A DNA stretch of 64,000 bases from Scenedesmus sp. ARA3 (taxonomy: Eukaryota; Chlorophyta; Chlorophyceae; Sphaeropleales; Scenedesmaceae): the NCBI GenBank assembly GCA_004335835.1, contig RWJK01000251.1:1-64000 (forward strand), read 5' to 3'. Every line of letters starts with the position of its first letter. Within the stretch, counting starts at the first letter, position 1. Below, piece after piece: positions 48,201 to 58,970 of this stretch. The notes beneath the pieces were generated by a model. That model was not told the DNA's origin. It worked only from the letters and a program-made list of their open reading frames with translations, and ran no database searches. A program made the translations under genes and the position numbers.

Positions 48201-48512
48201 GCAGATGCATAGGTAATCATGGTATACAGCAACAAGCAGGGACTGCATTTCTGCAGCACAGGCAGCCAGCAAACCTCCTCAGAGTACAACGACCCCATCT
48301 GTCGCTGTCTGCTGTCCACCGCCGGCTGCCCCTGCAACTTGGATAAAATGCACATCAAATCAGAATGTCACTTATTGTTTGCAGGGCATACAAAACGTTT
48401 TGCCACCACGCAGCACATCATGCGGCATGGGGCCTGATGTCAGCACTGCAGGTTCGCTGCTGTTTCAGCTGCACTGGATGCGGCGCCGACAGCATCACCC
48501 AGCCTCCAGGCC
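45299..48512. other. 3.2-kb convergent intergenic region
   Basis: It lies between the 3' ends of the PP2C gene (+) and the secreted Cys-rich gene (-). I looked for exons on both strands and found none with family motifs or consistent splice phases. A short direct repeat, gggcgctggtt-agaagt, occurs twice in tandem at 47508-47541. Confidence 0.45.
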
Positions 48513-50917
48513 TCACTTGCCGCCGGGTGGGGCAGGCGCAGACGGTGGCTTGGACAGTTGAGACAGGCGGCCGGAGAATGCGGGGCCTGCGCGGCAGCAG
48601 CAGCAGCAACAGTTGATTATCAATTTTTTGGCTGCATGAACGCCTGGTAGCAGAACAGCTACAGTTGCAAATGCAGGCTGACAGGATGATCAGCACATTG
48701 ATCACTGCAGAGCAGGCAAGCAGTGGTGCAGGCGTGCTGCCCGCAGCTGCGCCGGCAGGCACTCCTGCTCACCTGGCGGCAGGCTGGAGATCTGGCCGTT
48801 TTGCAGTGGGTCGGTGCGCTGCGGCGAGTACTCCTCAGGGCGGTGCTTGATGAGGTCGGGGTAGGGCCTGAGGGCAGCAGCAGGGCAGGTGGCAGGCAGG
48901 GGTCAGCCTCAATACCTCGCCTGGGGCTGCCTTGCATGGGGCCTGCTGCGCACGAGGGAAGTAAGCAACTATCCTGCTTGCGTACATCTAACTGCAACTA
49001 CTCTGTCAACAACTCACAAATGGCAGAAGCTGCAGTGCAGGTGCAGCTGGCGGCGCAACGATATAATGAACGGCAACGAAACAGGAATAGGAAGCGCGTG
49101 CAGTGCATGTGCAGCATGCAGTTCAGGGCGCGGCCTGACGCTGTGCTGCTCACCCCCTGCGCAGGCTGGCCACCCAGGCCACGTCCTCCTTGTACTTGTC
49201 AGGCAGCGGCGGCAGCTGGGGCAGCTTGGGCGTGTTGTAGCGCGGCGTCTCGCGCTCAATCCACATCACAAAGCCGGTGATGTAGTCGTTGTACAGGGGG
49301 GACGCGCCCACCACGGTGATCTGGGAGATCTGGCCAGCGTCGACAGCCGCGCGGCCCTGCGCGCCCATCACGCCCGGGTCAAAGCGCGAGTCGAAGCCCA
49401 CAAAGGGGTACAGCCCTGTCAGGTTGAACGCCGCGATCAGCGGGCGCGGCTGCAGCTGCTCCGTCTGCTTGGTGCCCACGGCCGGGGCTGGCGCGGATGC
49501 GGTCGCCACTGCTGCGCGCTCCTTGGGCAGTGTGACAGGTGTGCTGGCTGCTGCCGCGCAGCTGGCCTGACCCAGGATGGGCACGCGGCACAGGTTGAGC
49601 CTGCAGGGGTGGGCAGGGCACGGCACAGCGCAGTGGACGCGGGCGAGTGTGATGGCGACATAGAACAGGCCGTAGCAGCACTCTAAGATCCGTGCACAAA
49701 GTTCCCAGCATGTCAACCAATGATGGTATGGTTGCTTGCTGCTGGTACTGGTGTGGCTGGTGAGTGGTTGAGCAGTGTGCAGTGCAAGCGCTGTCAGGGC
49801 GTGCAGTGCAAGCGTTGTCAGGGCGTGCAGGCGTGCTGTGCTGATCACTCACTTCTCCAGGTAGCCCTGTGCGGTGGTGCCCAGCTTGGCGTAGGGCACT
49901 GCATCCAGCATGGCCTTGGCAAACTCAGGGCAGCACATGCCTGCAGCAGGCAGCAGCCAGGGGCAGCAACAGCATGTCAGCAACAGCTGGCGCGAGTGCA
50001 GGCGCACCACCAACGCTCGACACGTGCATGCATCACCCTGCTGACCTCAGCCTTGCAGCAACTGTGATACAATGTGTTGGCAGCCAGCGTGCCAGTTTTG
50101 ATGTTGTTCACTAGGATGAATAAAAAGCGTCCTTCCTCAGCAGGTGCTCGCTGCTGTGCTCATGCAGGCAAGGTCTCAGGTGTGCCACATCACTGCTTGC
50201 CAGGCCTGACAAAACCAGTGCCAGCCTGGCATTGCTACTCACAGTTGGCCATGGGTCCCATCACTCCCAGCAGCAGCTCTGCCTGCAGAAAGCAGTACAA
50301 AACATTGCTGAGCTCGAGCTTGTTGGCCGTCTGCACTGCTTACAAGATGGCAGCATGCCAGGCACAGTCACGCCAGCAGCAGCAGCAGCACAGCTGTGGT
50401 GCAATGCCGAGCTTGACAGGGCCTAGGTTCTGTTGCAGTACCATTTGCGGATCATACGCAGCTAAAGGAGACAGTAGTGAGTCCCTGTAGCAATGTGAGA
50501 GACCGTCTGATCAAATCCTGTTGCTGGGCATCCCTCAAGTCAACCCACCTTGTCGCAGCAGTCGTATGTGCTCAGCCTCTTGCCTTTGTAGGGCATGAAG
50601 CATGCCAATGAGTCTCCCGCGACGCGCTCAAAGCCCAACGTCTTCGCTTGCTGAAAACACTGCTGCGCACATGCGCTTGTGCTGGACTTCCCAGCCGCTG
50701 ACGATAGGACAGAGGACAGAGACGCATCGGAAGCTGTTTGCTGGCCTTTGGGCTTGTCCTCGGCCAATGCAAGGCCTGCAGCAGCGGGGCAGTGTGAGCG
50801 TGGTTCTCTGCCGTGCTGCTGCTCACCGCGAGTGAGTGCTGCAGTGACAACACACGAATGAGCGCACTAACCTGCCAGACACAGAAGTAGTATTACTTGA
50901 GTCGATCTACGCGCCAT
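48513..50917 (-). CDS. Secreted or ER-lumen Cys-rich protein, unrecognised family
   Basis: Seven exons on the minus strand (50872-50917, 50549-50775, 50243-50282, 49853-49940, 49154-49600, 48773-48867, 48513-48586) close in phase to 338 residues. The N-terminus, MARRSTQVILLLCLAGLALA followed by EDKPKG, is a clean signal peptide with a predicted cut after ALA. Residues ~35-120 hold about ten Cys, including CAQQCFQQA, the CCDK end of exon 2, and an NCMCCPEFAKAML segment. A less cysteine-rich region follows with FNLTGLYPFVGFDSRFDPG and QITVVGASPLYNDYITGFV, then a Pro-rich tail (LPQLPPLPDKYKED, SKPPSAPAPPGGK). There is one N-glycosylation sequon (NLT). No membrane anchor or ER-retention signal is seen at the C-terminus. 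I do not recognise the family. The protein is probably secreted to the wall or a compartment of the secretory route. Confidence 0.75.
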
Positions 50918-52490
50918 GGCTCCCGGCATGGGCCGAATTTCAGCAAGCGAGCTGGGTAAGGAATCCCTGAGAAGTGAAGCAGTAGCACTCCGATCCAGGC
51001 ACTATGCCTAGAACATTGATACAAGTCACAGCGGTAAGACGTTTAAACCTTGTTCGATGGTTGCTGGTGTGCGACGCAGCCGTAGTCACCGGCAAGCCAA
51101 CCTTGGCAAACAGATGGTCATATTGCGAAGAAGGTTGCACGTTGCGAGCTCATCTCTCAAACAAGCTGTCTTTCTTTCAAAGCGTGCTCCGCGGGTCATG
51201 TCACTGGCGCCATTAATGACAGAGGGGTCCTAATGTCACAATGACGCACTGTGTGTCTCCAGAGACTTTCGTCGTCAGCACTCGTGTAGGTTCACTCGGA
51301 AAAGCTGCACTAATGGAAGGCTTGTAGAAGGTGCACTAGCACCAGCATCCACCCTCAATGCAGCACCCTGCTAGCTGAACACCGTGGTATGTGCTGTTGC
51401 ATGTAAATGAACTCAGAGGAGTACATGGCTGCCAACACAGTTTCGCAGCCCTGCATACACGGCAAAACGCTCCACCACTGTAAAATACTAGTAGCTGAGA
51501 GACCAGAAGTAACATCTTCAATGTTACACAGTCATCTGCAGACACAGAGCGCCAAGCCGTGGTGGGACTGCTGCGTGTGAAACAACAGAAGAATAACACC
51601 CAGAGCACCGCCTAACACTGGCCCGCACTACAATGCAGATGCTGCAGTCATGATGATGACCATCACGTGGCAAAGACAGCGCCTAACATTGGCCTGCGCT
51701 GCAATGCAACTGCTGCTATATCAATGTCACCATGAAGGTGGCCATCACTGTGGCAGCGACAGCCAACAGCCGCAGCGGTGACAGCCGCAGCACACCATGC
51801 AAGGCAAATACGAATTGAACTGTCTCTTATCAGTGCATCGACACAACACTCAGCAGGGTGTGTTGTGGTGCGTGCGGCGAGGCAGCTGCCGCGCCCCAGA
51901 CATGGCTGCACTGCATCTCGTGGCAGCCTGTGGCTCCATGGCAGCACTGCGCTTGCCTATGCAACCACGCCACTGAGCCCCCGGAAGTGCGTGCAGAGCT
52001 GTAAGATCACCGCGTTGAAACAGCCATGGATGGAGCATCATTGAAGCCAACAAAGCTTTCTACTGCATCTCGGCCATGCAGCTGCATTCCGGTGGCGCTC
52101 TGCAGCTGCCTTCACATCACAATGGCAGAACCAATCGCAGCCAGCTGCCAGTACAGGGCAGATGCAGGCATTCCACGCTGCAGGTGACCCTGGGCAGCTG
52201 GCAGGCATGTTGGCCTTTGCAGGAGCACAACACCCTGGCTGCCATAGGCGAGGCTGCAGGCAAATCAATTACAATAGCACTAGTATACAAGCAGCTGCAG
52301 CAGCATACTGTGTAACCACCAACCTGCTTCAGCAGCTCAGCTGCAAGGCTGTTGCTGCCAGTGCAGGAGCGCTGTGCGCCGTTGCTACTGCCGACTGCGC
52401 CAGCTACGCAGCTCGCAGCCAGGCACGCTGTCAGCAGCAGCCCAGCACACACGCACACTGCTGCGCGAACTGGACCGAAGTGCTGCCCGC
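50918..52490. other. Intergenic between secreted-protein gene and NOP10
   Basis: It holds the promoter of the secreted-protein gene and the 3' region of NOP10. A + strand TTACA at 52269-52273 lies 218 nt beyond the NOP10 stop and could be its poly(A) signal. An imperfect tandem repeat is at 51610-51764. Confidence 0.45.
51610..51764. repeat. Imperfect tandem duplication, ~70-80 bp units
   Basis: Both units begin gcctaaca-tggcc-gc-ct and carry the phrase caatgca-ctgct and then a ccatcac-gtggca element. Starts are at 51610 and 51681. Confidence 0.6.
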
Positions 52491-52767
52491 TCACAGCTCT
52501 GGCGCTGGCTGCTGCGTGGGCAGGATGCCGAAGCGCTTCTTGCAGGTGATGCGCTCCCGCGAGAACTTGTCGTCTGGCGAGAAGCGCGCTGGGTGGGCCG
52601 ACTTGGTGGGGCTGCCGTCAGGTGCCACTTTCTACGAGCAGGGAAGAAGGCAGATGCTGCTCAGCTGCTGATCACATGTGAATGGTAGCACACTCAATCA
52701 TGGCGCTGCTTGCGGTGCTGCTGCTCAACCCATACCAGCAGCTGGCACCATGGTGGTGCTAGCACAG

Positions 52768-52801
<34 letters not shown>

Positions 52802-53012
52802 GTGGCTGTGCTGCTAGTGCTGTTGCTGTGAACAACTGGCTTTCAGCGCACCTGTAGAGTGTAGACCCGACTGCCATCATCAGCCTGCAATCCACCACGG
52901 CAACAGAGCACCAGTGTCAGCAGCTAGCGGGACTGCAGGTGTCTTCTGGTCGGTGATCCTGGAGTTGCATTAATCAAACAGTAGCACTAACCTCGTAGTA
53001 CATCAGATACAT
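52491..53012 (-). CDS. NOP10: NOP10, H/ACA ribonucleoprotein subunit 3
   Basis: Three exons on the minus strand (52992-53012, 52852-52884, 52491-52631) give exactly 64 residues, the normal NOP10 length. Motifs match the family along the whole protein: an MYLMYYE start, [29 protein letters not shown] (the family-defining block) and [16 protein letters not shown] at the end. NOP10 binds Cbf5/dyskerin with NHP2 and GAR1 in the nucleolus, where H/ACA particles pseudouridylate rRNA and snRNA and help telomerase in animals. The first two exons are only 21 and 33 nt, so the gene is easy to miss. The start lies 292 bp from the divergent thioredoxin-like gene. Confidence 0.96.
52771..52801. repeat. 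(CTG)n tract in NOP10 intron 2
   Basis: About nine CTG units lie in the intron between exons 2 and 3 of NOP10. Confidence 0.85.
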
Positions 53013-53304
53013 GATGCACGGCTTGTTTGCTGCTGCTGGCTTTGCTTGGCGAGCTGCCGCAGTCACGAAGCGAGTTTGCTTGGGTGTCGTCTGCGGCTTC
53101 AATATAGCTTACAAACAGCTTATTAGTACACCTCAGTATGCGTTATCGTGCTGAAAATCATGTGCAGCGGCTCACCCGCTGTACAACATGTCACGAGAGG
53201 TGTTAGGTATGGATGCGAGCTTCACCTACTCAATACCAGCAGACGATGTCTGCACCTGAACTAGCAATCGCAGGTGCTGTCTGATTCTGATTGAAATCGC
53301 CAAA
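53013..53304. promoter_or_regulatory. Short divergent promoter, NOP10 / thioredoxin-like gene
   Basis: 292 bases separate the two ATGs, so both promoters and leaders must share this interval. It is less GC-rich than the exons. No TATA box is visible. Such compact bidirectional promoters are common for housekeeping genes. Confidence 0.55.
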
Positions 53305-53849
53305 ATGGCATCGCAGAGACACCATCAGCTGTTGCTGCTAGGCCTCCTGTGTTCTGCATTGGTGCTGCTCCCATCTGCATCATGTCAGCCAATGGAGGTT
53401 GTAAGCCTGTCAGATAGCACTTTTGAACATCAAACTCAGGCAGCAGCAGGGCAGACCACCGGGCACTGGTGAGGGTCACCACTGTCAGCTGTGCATTGCA
53501 GATGCTGGATGTGTTGGTGTTTTGTTCACTTGTACTGGATGCCAATGCGGCAGCCCAGTAACGCACCACAGGCACTCAACATGCTACTAAGCATGTTGCA
53601 GCTCTGCTGAGGATGTCAATGGGCTGCGAGCAGCTCTCTGCACAGCAGCGCAAGGATACACGCTGCTGCGCAGAAACCTACTACTGCAAGCAGTGGCTCC
53701 CTCTCACCCCTGCTGCTGTGCGTGCTGCAGGTGCGTGCTGTTCACCAACTCCAGCCTGGCTGAGGACCCCTGGCAGGTGGCAGCAGAGGACGCCTGGCAC
53801 ACGCTGGCGGAGGACGCAGACAAGAGCGTCATCATGGCCAAGGTGCGGC

Positions 53850-53899
<50 letters not shown>

Positions 53900-55470
53900 G
53901 CATATCATGCAAACAGCAGCAGTGGGTGCAGCTGCAAAAGTGAAGGCAAGGATTTGCAGTTGGTGATGCCTGAGCTGCCTCTACTGCACATACCTTAAGG
54001 GGGAAAGATGGTATTAGAGTTCCCGAGCCTCCAGGCGCCTGCTGGCGCTAAAAGTTGGTTTCCGATCATTTTGTACTACTAGACCCCGGTCCCATTGACC
54101 TTTGGCGCCGAAGAGGCATCAAAACATACATTATCTTTGAATTATATATGTGCAGTTGACGCGCTTGTGCCAGGATTTGTGTTTCCCAGCACCCCAGTTA
54201 ATACCATCTTTCCCCCTTAAACAACAGACCCAGGCATGTGCTGCGCGTGGTGTGTGGCTGGCTGTTTGAAGAGTCGCAGGAAAGACATTACATTCTGCAT
54301 TAAGCTGTGTGGAGAAGAGGCCGCTGCAGCTGAGCCTGGCATGTGTCTGCACCGCCGTTGTCTCCCGTGCAGCTTGACGTTGCCAGCAGCCGCGCCGTGG
54401 CCAAGCGCTTCGGCATCAGCAGCACGCCGGCTGTGCTGCTGTTCCGCGACCGCGGCATGTACAGTGTGAGCCTGGCTGGCGTGACCAGCCCCGACGCGGA
54501 CAAGCTGGCCGCGGCAGTCACGGCCTTTGTGGAGGGTGGCTACGAGCAGCAGGTGCGCGACGAGCAACAGCAGCGGCAGCGGCAGCCACAGACCTGCAGG
54601 AACACGTGGAATTGGAACGTGTTTACAGGAACATGTATGCATCCTACGGCCATTTCAGCAGATTAACGGTGTGGTACGAGCATCAGCAGTTTTAGTTAAG
54701 CAACATTGTCATCTGCGCCACTGCTGCCGCTGCTGCTCCAGGCTGCTGCTGCCGTGCCTGCCGAGCCTGGGCTGCTGGACGTGGCCAAGGAGGCGGCCAA
54801 GGAGGCGGCCAAGGTGGTCAAGGTGTCACCCAACATCATGTTCATCTGTGGCGTGATCTGCCTCAGCTTCGGCGGCGTGCTCTTCATCGTGAGTGGCGCG
54901 CTGCAGCGCAGCGGCAGCGCTTGCTGGGGGCTGCAGCAGCACACGCAGCAGGCAGTGCACATGGCCAGTTGACCCGTTAGCGCCCTTGGCAGGTTTAGGC
55001 TGCAGGCGCAACACACAGCAGTGGTCTGCTGACTGATAAAGTGCCGTGCCAGACACCTGTGATTTGCGGCCTCACCAGCTGCTAACACCCCAGGCTGCGC
55101 TTCTCACCCCTCAGCAATGCCCATGCACCACTGCTGCACCCTCGCTTGCTGCAACTACCTGTACAGTTCCTGCCAGACCCTTACCCCCTGCTGTGCTGCT
55201 GCTTGGTGTGCCGGCCTGCAGGCCTTCATGGGTGTGGGCATCTGGTACACCTTGCCGCCCAAGCCGCTGCCAGGATCAGCAGCAGCAACAGACGCGTCTG
55301 CTGCTGCTAAGAAGACAGACACACCAGCAGAGACGGCTGCTGCTGCTGCTGCTGCTGGCGGGGCAGGCGCAGGCGCAGCGGGTGATGCTGCTGCTGGCGG
55401 TGATGATGATGGCGCTGACGAGGCGGAGGTGGTCAAGCCAGCAGCACGCGCTACCAGGCGCAGGGCGTGA
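53305..55470 (+). CDS. Thioredoxin-fold single-pass membrane protein (TMX-like) lacking the CXXC site
   Basis: Five exons, 53305-53468, 53731-53842, 54373-54552, 54742-54888 and 55222-55470, close in phase to 283 residues. A signal peptide (MASQRHHQLLLLGLLCSALV..., cut near PSASCQ) leads into VVSLSDSTFEHQT and TGHW, the first strand and helix of PDI-type domains. The central strand reads CVLFTNSSLAEDPW where active relatives have KFYAPWCGHC, so no redox Cys pair is present. The rest of the fold is normal: LDVASSRAVAKRFGISSTPA (cis-Pro site), VLLFRDRGMY and LAAAVTAFVEGG. A Lys-rich helix precedes a hydrophobic segment of about 28 residues (IMFICGVICLSFGGVLFI and onward), then an acidic, Ala-rich tail ending in ARATRRRA. 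The expected topology is lumenal thioredoxin domain and cytosolic tail. It may be a redox-inactive chaperone or binding protein. Intron 2 contains a CAG tract and a TTAA element. Confidence 0.82.
53851..53898. repeat. (CAG)16 microsatellite
   Basis: A perfect tract just inside intron 2 of the thioredoxin-fold gene, eight bases after the donor. Confidence 0.92.
53995..54220. mobile_element. TTAA-flanked miniature inverted-repeat element, 226 bp
   Basis: The left end reads TTAAGGGGGAAAGATGGTAT, and the right end is its reverse complement, ending in CCCCCTTAA. The terminal inverted repeat spans at least 22 bases with perfect TTAA borders, as expected for a piggyBac-type MITE. There is no coding capacity. 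It lies inside intron 2 (53843-54372) of the thioredoxin-fold gene. It shares its terminal ~35 bases with the 796-bp element at 22162-22957, so both were probably mobilised by the same transposase. Confidence 0.85.
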
Positions 55471-56687
55471 GGCCGGCACCGTGCACATGCGTGCCTGCCT
55501 CACCCCGACGTTTTGATTGCTACAGAACGGGCAGTTGCCCAGGCTGCAGCCACCAGTGTGGCTTGCTGTGGGTCGACTGGGTGACTCTTCAGTGGCTTGA
55601 CAGTTTTTTTGCCAGCGGTATGTCTGCTGTGCTTTGTTTGCTGTGGGAAAGGGGTGGGGGGCGCCATGCTCCATGCTTTTGGGTGTGTTGATGCAGTAGC
55701 CCACTGCAACCAGCGTTGGATGCATGGCGGTTGGCAGTCTTGAACATGTGCTGCATGTTACATCAATTATCATTGCAATTGTAGCTCAGCGCCTGCTTTG
55801 CATACGGCGTGCCGGTGGTTTCTGTTGTTGCCGGCTGTCAGTTGCTGCTGGCAGCTGCCGCATCACAGCTGACAAGAGATTTGCCCAGAAATGCTGCTGC
55901 GGGATTGCACGCTTTGCTTCGTACCAGTATACAAGGAGGCCAGTGCTGCAATGCACGCAGGCTACACTCTATGAAGCTGTGCTGTCTGCTGGCGGCAACA
56001 GACCGGGGTGGGCTGCAGCACTGCATGCCCCGCATTTTTGTTGTCTTCTGCTTTCCAAGCAGACCGGATCTGGTTCACACTGAAGTTCCTGTAACCTTTG
56101 TGGACTCTATCAGACTCTCCAAGTAGTACTCGGGTGCCCCACCGCCAGGGCATGTACTTGCAGATGCCCGTTGCGTAGCTGCACTATAGGACCTCCTGCA
56201 CTACTAAAAGCTTATGTAGCGAATCACATTTTCTTTTATGGTGCTTCCAGAGCTCTGACCTTTTGAGTGGTTACCATAAGAATAGCCTGGCAACTGGCGG
56301 CAACAGAACCAGAGAAGCACCCGCACAGATCGCAGGCTTGGCATGGCATCCTGTGCAACATGGTGCTTCATCTGCTATCAACCAACTCCCGTCACTTAGC
56401 AACCAAGCATTCCTGTGCTGATAGCACTGCTTCAACACGTTGTGCGGGTTGTCCCTGCATCAAGCACAGCCTGCTACAGCCCACACGAGCCTGTCAACTG
56501 AGCGTAGCCACCTAGCCCACGTCACACCGCATCTGAGTGTCTGCTGCACGCTCGCATGCCTGAATACTGTCCTGCCTCTTTTGCTGCAGCAGCTTGCGCC
56601 GCTGCATGCTTCCATGCTGCAGTGCTGCAGCTGCAGCAGCAATGTTGCTGTGGGCCATGTGAGGCGCCCGCCAGCTGCAGGGGCAGC
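55471..56687. other. Convergent intergenic region, thioredoxin-like / methyltransferase
   Basis: Both 3' untranslated regions lie here. A TGTAA at 56089-56093 may be the poly(A) signal of the thioredoxin-fold gene. No further gene is seen. Confidence 0.45.
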
Positions 56688-57198
56688 TTACCCAGGCGGG
56701 GTGCAGCGCCCTGGCAGTGGAGGAGCTGGATGTTGATCGTCACAGCGTGGTTGCTGCTGCTGCTGCTGCTGCTGCTGTTTGCTGGTTAGTCCGCGTTTGT
56801 GCTGCCACATCGGCTGTGGAACCTGCATGTGCTGCTGCTGCAGTGAACTGTTGTAGCCGTTACTGCAAAAGCGGCCCTGCAAGTGGTAATGACTGTTGTA
56901 GCCTGCACAGCAGGTTGGTGTTTGCAGGCCTGAAAGCATATTGGGTGCGCTTGCTGCACCTTCTTCAGCACCTCCATGGCCTTCAGCGCATGTCCGCTGA
57001 CACTCTGCTGCTGCAACTGTCATTGTATGCGTGCATGTCACTGGTGCTGCAATAGCTGCTGCTGCCTTGCCAACTGCGGCGGCTGCAGCCACAGCAGCAT
57101 CCGCTGCCTCTGGCTCCAGCAGTGCCAGCTGTGGCAGCAATGCAGCAGCAGCAGCTGCTGTTGCTGGCAATCTGCCAGCGCCTGGTGTTACAGCAGGC

Positions 57199-57229
<31 letters not shown>

Positions 57230-58920
57230 TTGTCTGGATGTAGTGCCCGACGCCCCGTGCCGCGCATGCAGCAGCCGCCGCATCATACGCAGGGTCTGGC
57301 AGCCGCAGCACAGCCTGCCCAGGAGGTGCCCTGCCAGCAGCCGCAGCCAGGAAGCAGCGCCCCAGCGCAGCGGCCATAAGCGGGCTGACTGCGTTGCCCA
57401 CCTACACAGGCAAACAGCGCCACACATTACTGTCAGGCGCACGTCATGTTGACACAAGGGCAGGTTTGGTGCACAAGACTGTGCACAGTGTTCTGTGGCA
57501 GATCTGCACCTTCTGGCGTCAGGCCATGCGTCGGTTGCACCTCACTGTCTCAAAATGTCGCGGGTTGTGCCAGCACCCACATGTTAGCACCTGTCTCTGT
57601 CCTGATGCAGAAGCAGGCACCATGGGGACGCTTGCTGTTTGAACACGTTGCAGCTGCCCACCTGGTCATAGCGCTGGTTGACTAGACTGGCGGCAGGCTT
57701 CCTGCTGCCGCTGCTGGGCAGCGCGGCAAACACGTGGTAGGCCGGGAAGCCCTGCAGGCAGCACAACAGCAGCGCAGGCACGTCTGCGGTGGGACGGCTG
57801 CCAAGATTGACCTGTGCCTGCCGCTGAGCTGCTACATCAACAGCGTGATGCCACCATGTGCTATTAGCTGTCATAGCTGGTGGCACTGCTGGGCTTGCAG
57901 CCGTCTGCTAGGCACATAGCAGCCATGCGTACATGGACGTGCTCCATTGACTGCCTGCAGCATCATGCTTCACCATCATAAGCTGCTGCACAGCGCACTC
58001 TCCTGTTCACCGCACAGTAATGTGTAATTCAGCAGCAGAACCCCAATTATATCGCAGTTGTGCTGCACCATATGCCAGTGCTGCTGCCGCGGCGCGGCCC
58101 CACCTGCAGGTTGGCGCGCTCCCTCACAGTGAGCAGCCTCCGCTGGTTGGGGTGACGCCGCGCAAGCGCAATGTTGCGCCTCGCCACGGTGCCGTGCACC
58201 TCAAGCAGCCCAATGGCCCTGATGCCCTGCAGTGTTCTCTCGTTGACAGGCACGTGGACGTGGTCACGTAGCGCCGCGTCCTGCACGGTTGTGAGGCACA
58301 GGGTGGCAGAGCATGAGATGTGTGGCGAATCACTGGCCAAGTTGCCACCTGACCACAACCGAGCACACACAGCCCACCTGCAAGTTCTTGCCATGTCCTG
58401 CCTGGCCAGCGCTGTCTTGCACTTGTGCATCGCCACCAGTTGCACCTGCAGCTGCCTCCAAACTGTCCTGCTCCCCTAGCAACACAAAGTCATCAGATTC
58501 ATCATCTTCGCTGCTGTCGCTGCTGTCGCTGCTGTCACTGCTGTCACTGCTGATCCAAATGCAGGGATCACTGCTTTCTTGCACCGCACAGCTGCCAGCC
58601 GCCGCAGCGGCCACGCCTGCTGCTGCTGCTGCTGCCGCCTGGACTGCTTCAGGGCTGCTGCAACAAGCAGCCACTGCAGGTGACAATAGCGGGGGCATTT
58701 GATGCTGTTGATGCACAAGGAGCTGTCGCTGCTTTGCCGGCACTGGGTCCTCGCGGCGCATGGCCGCGTCAGCCATCACGCAGCGCACATGCTTAGGCCT
58801 GCAGCCGGGCCCGCACGGCCGCCGCAGGTAGGCTTGCAGGACAGACGTTGCAGGGCCAGCATAGCTCCTGCTCTCCAGCTGCAGAAGCGCGAGCACAATG
58901 GCGTGCAGGTCAGCCATGAT

Positions 58921-58970
<50 letters not shown>

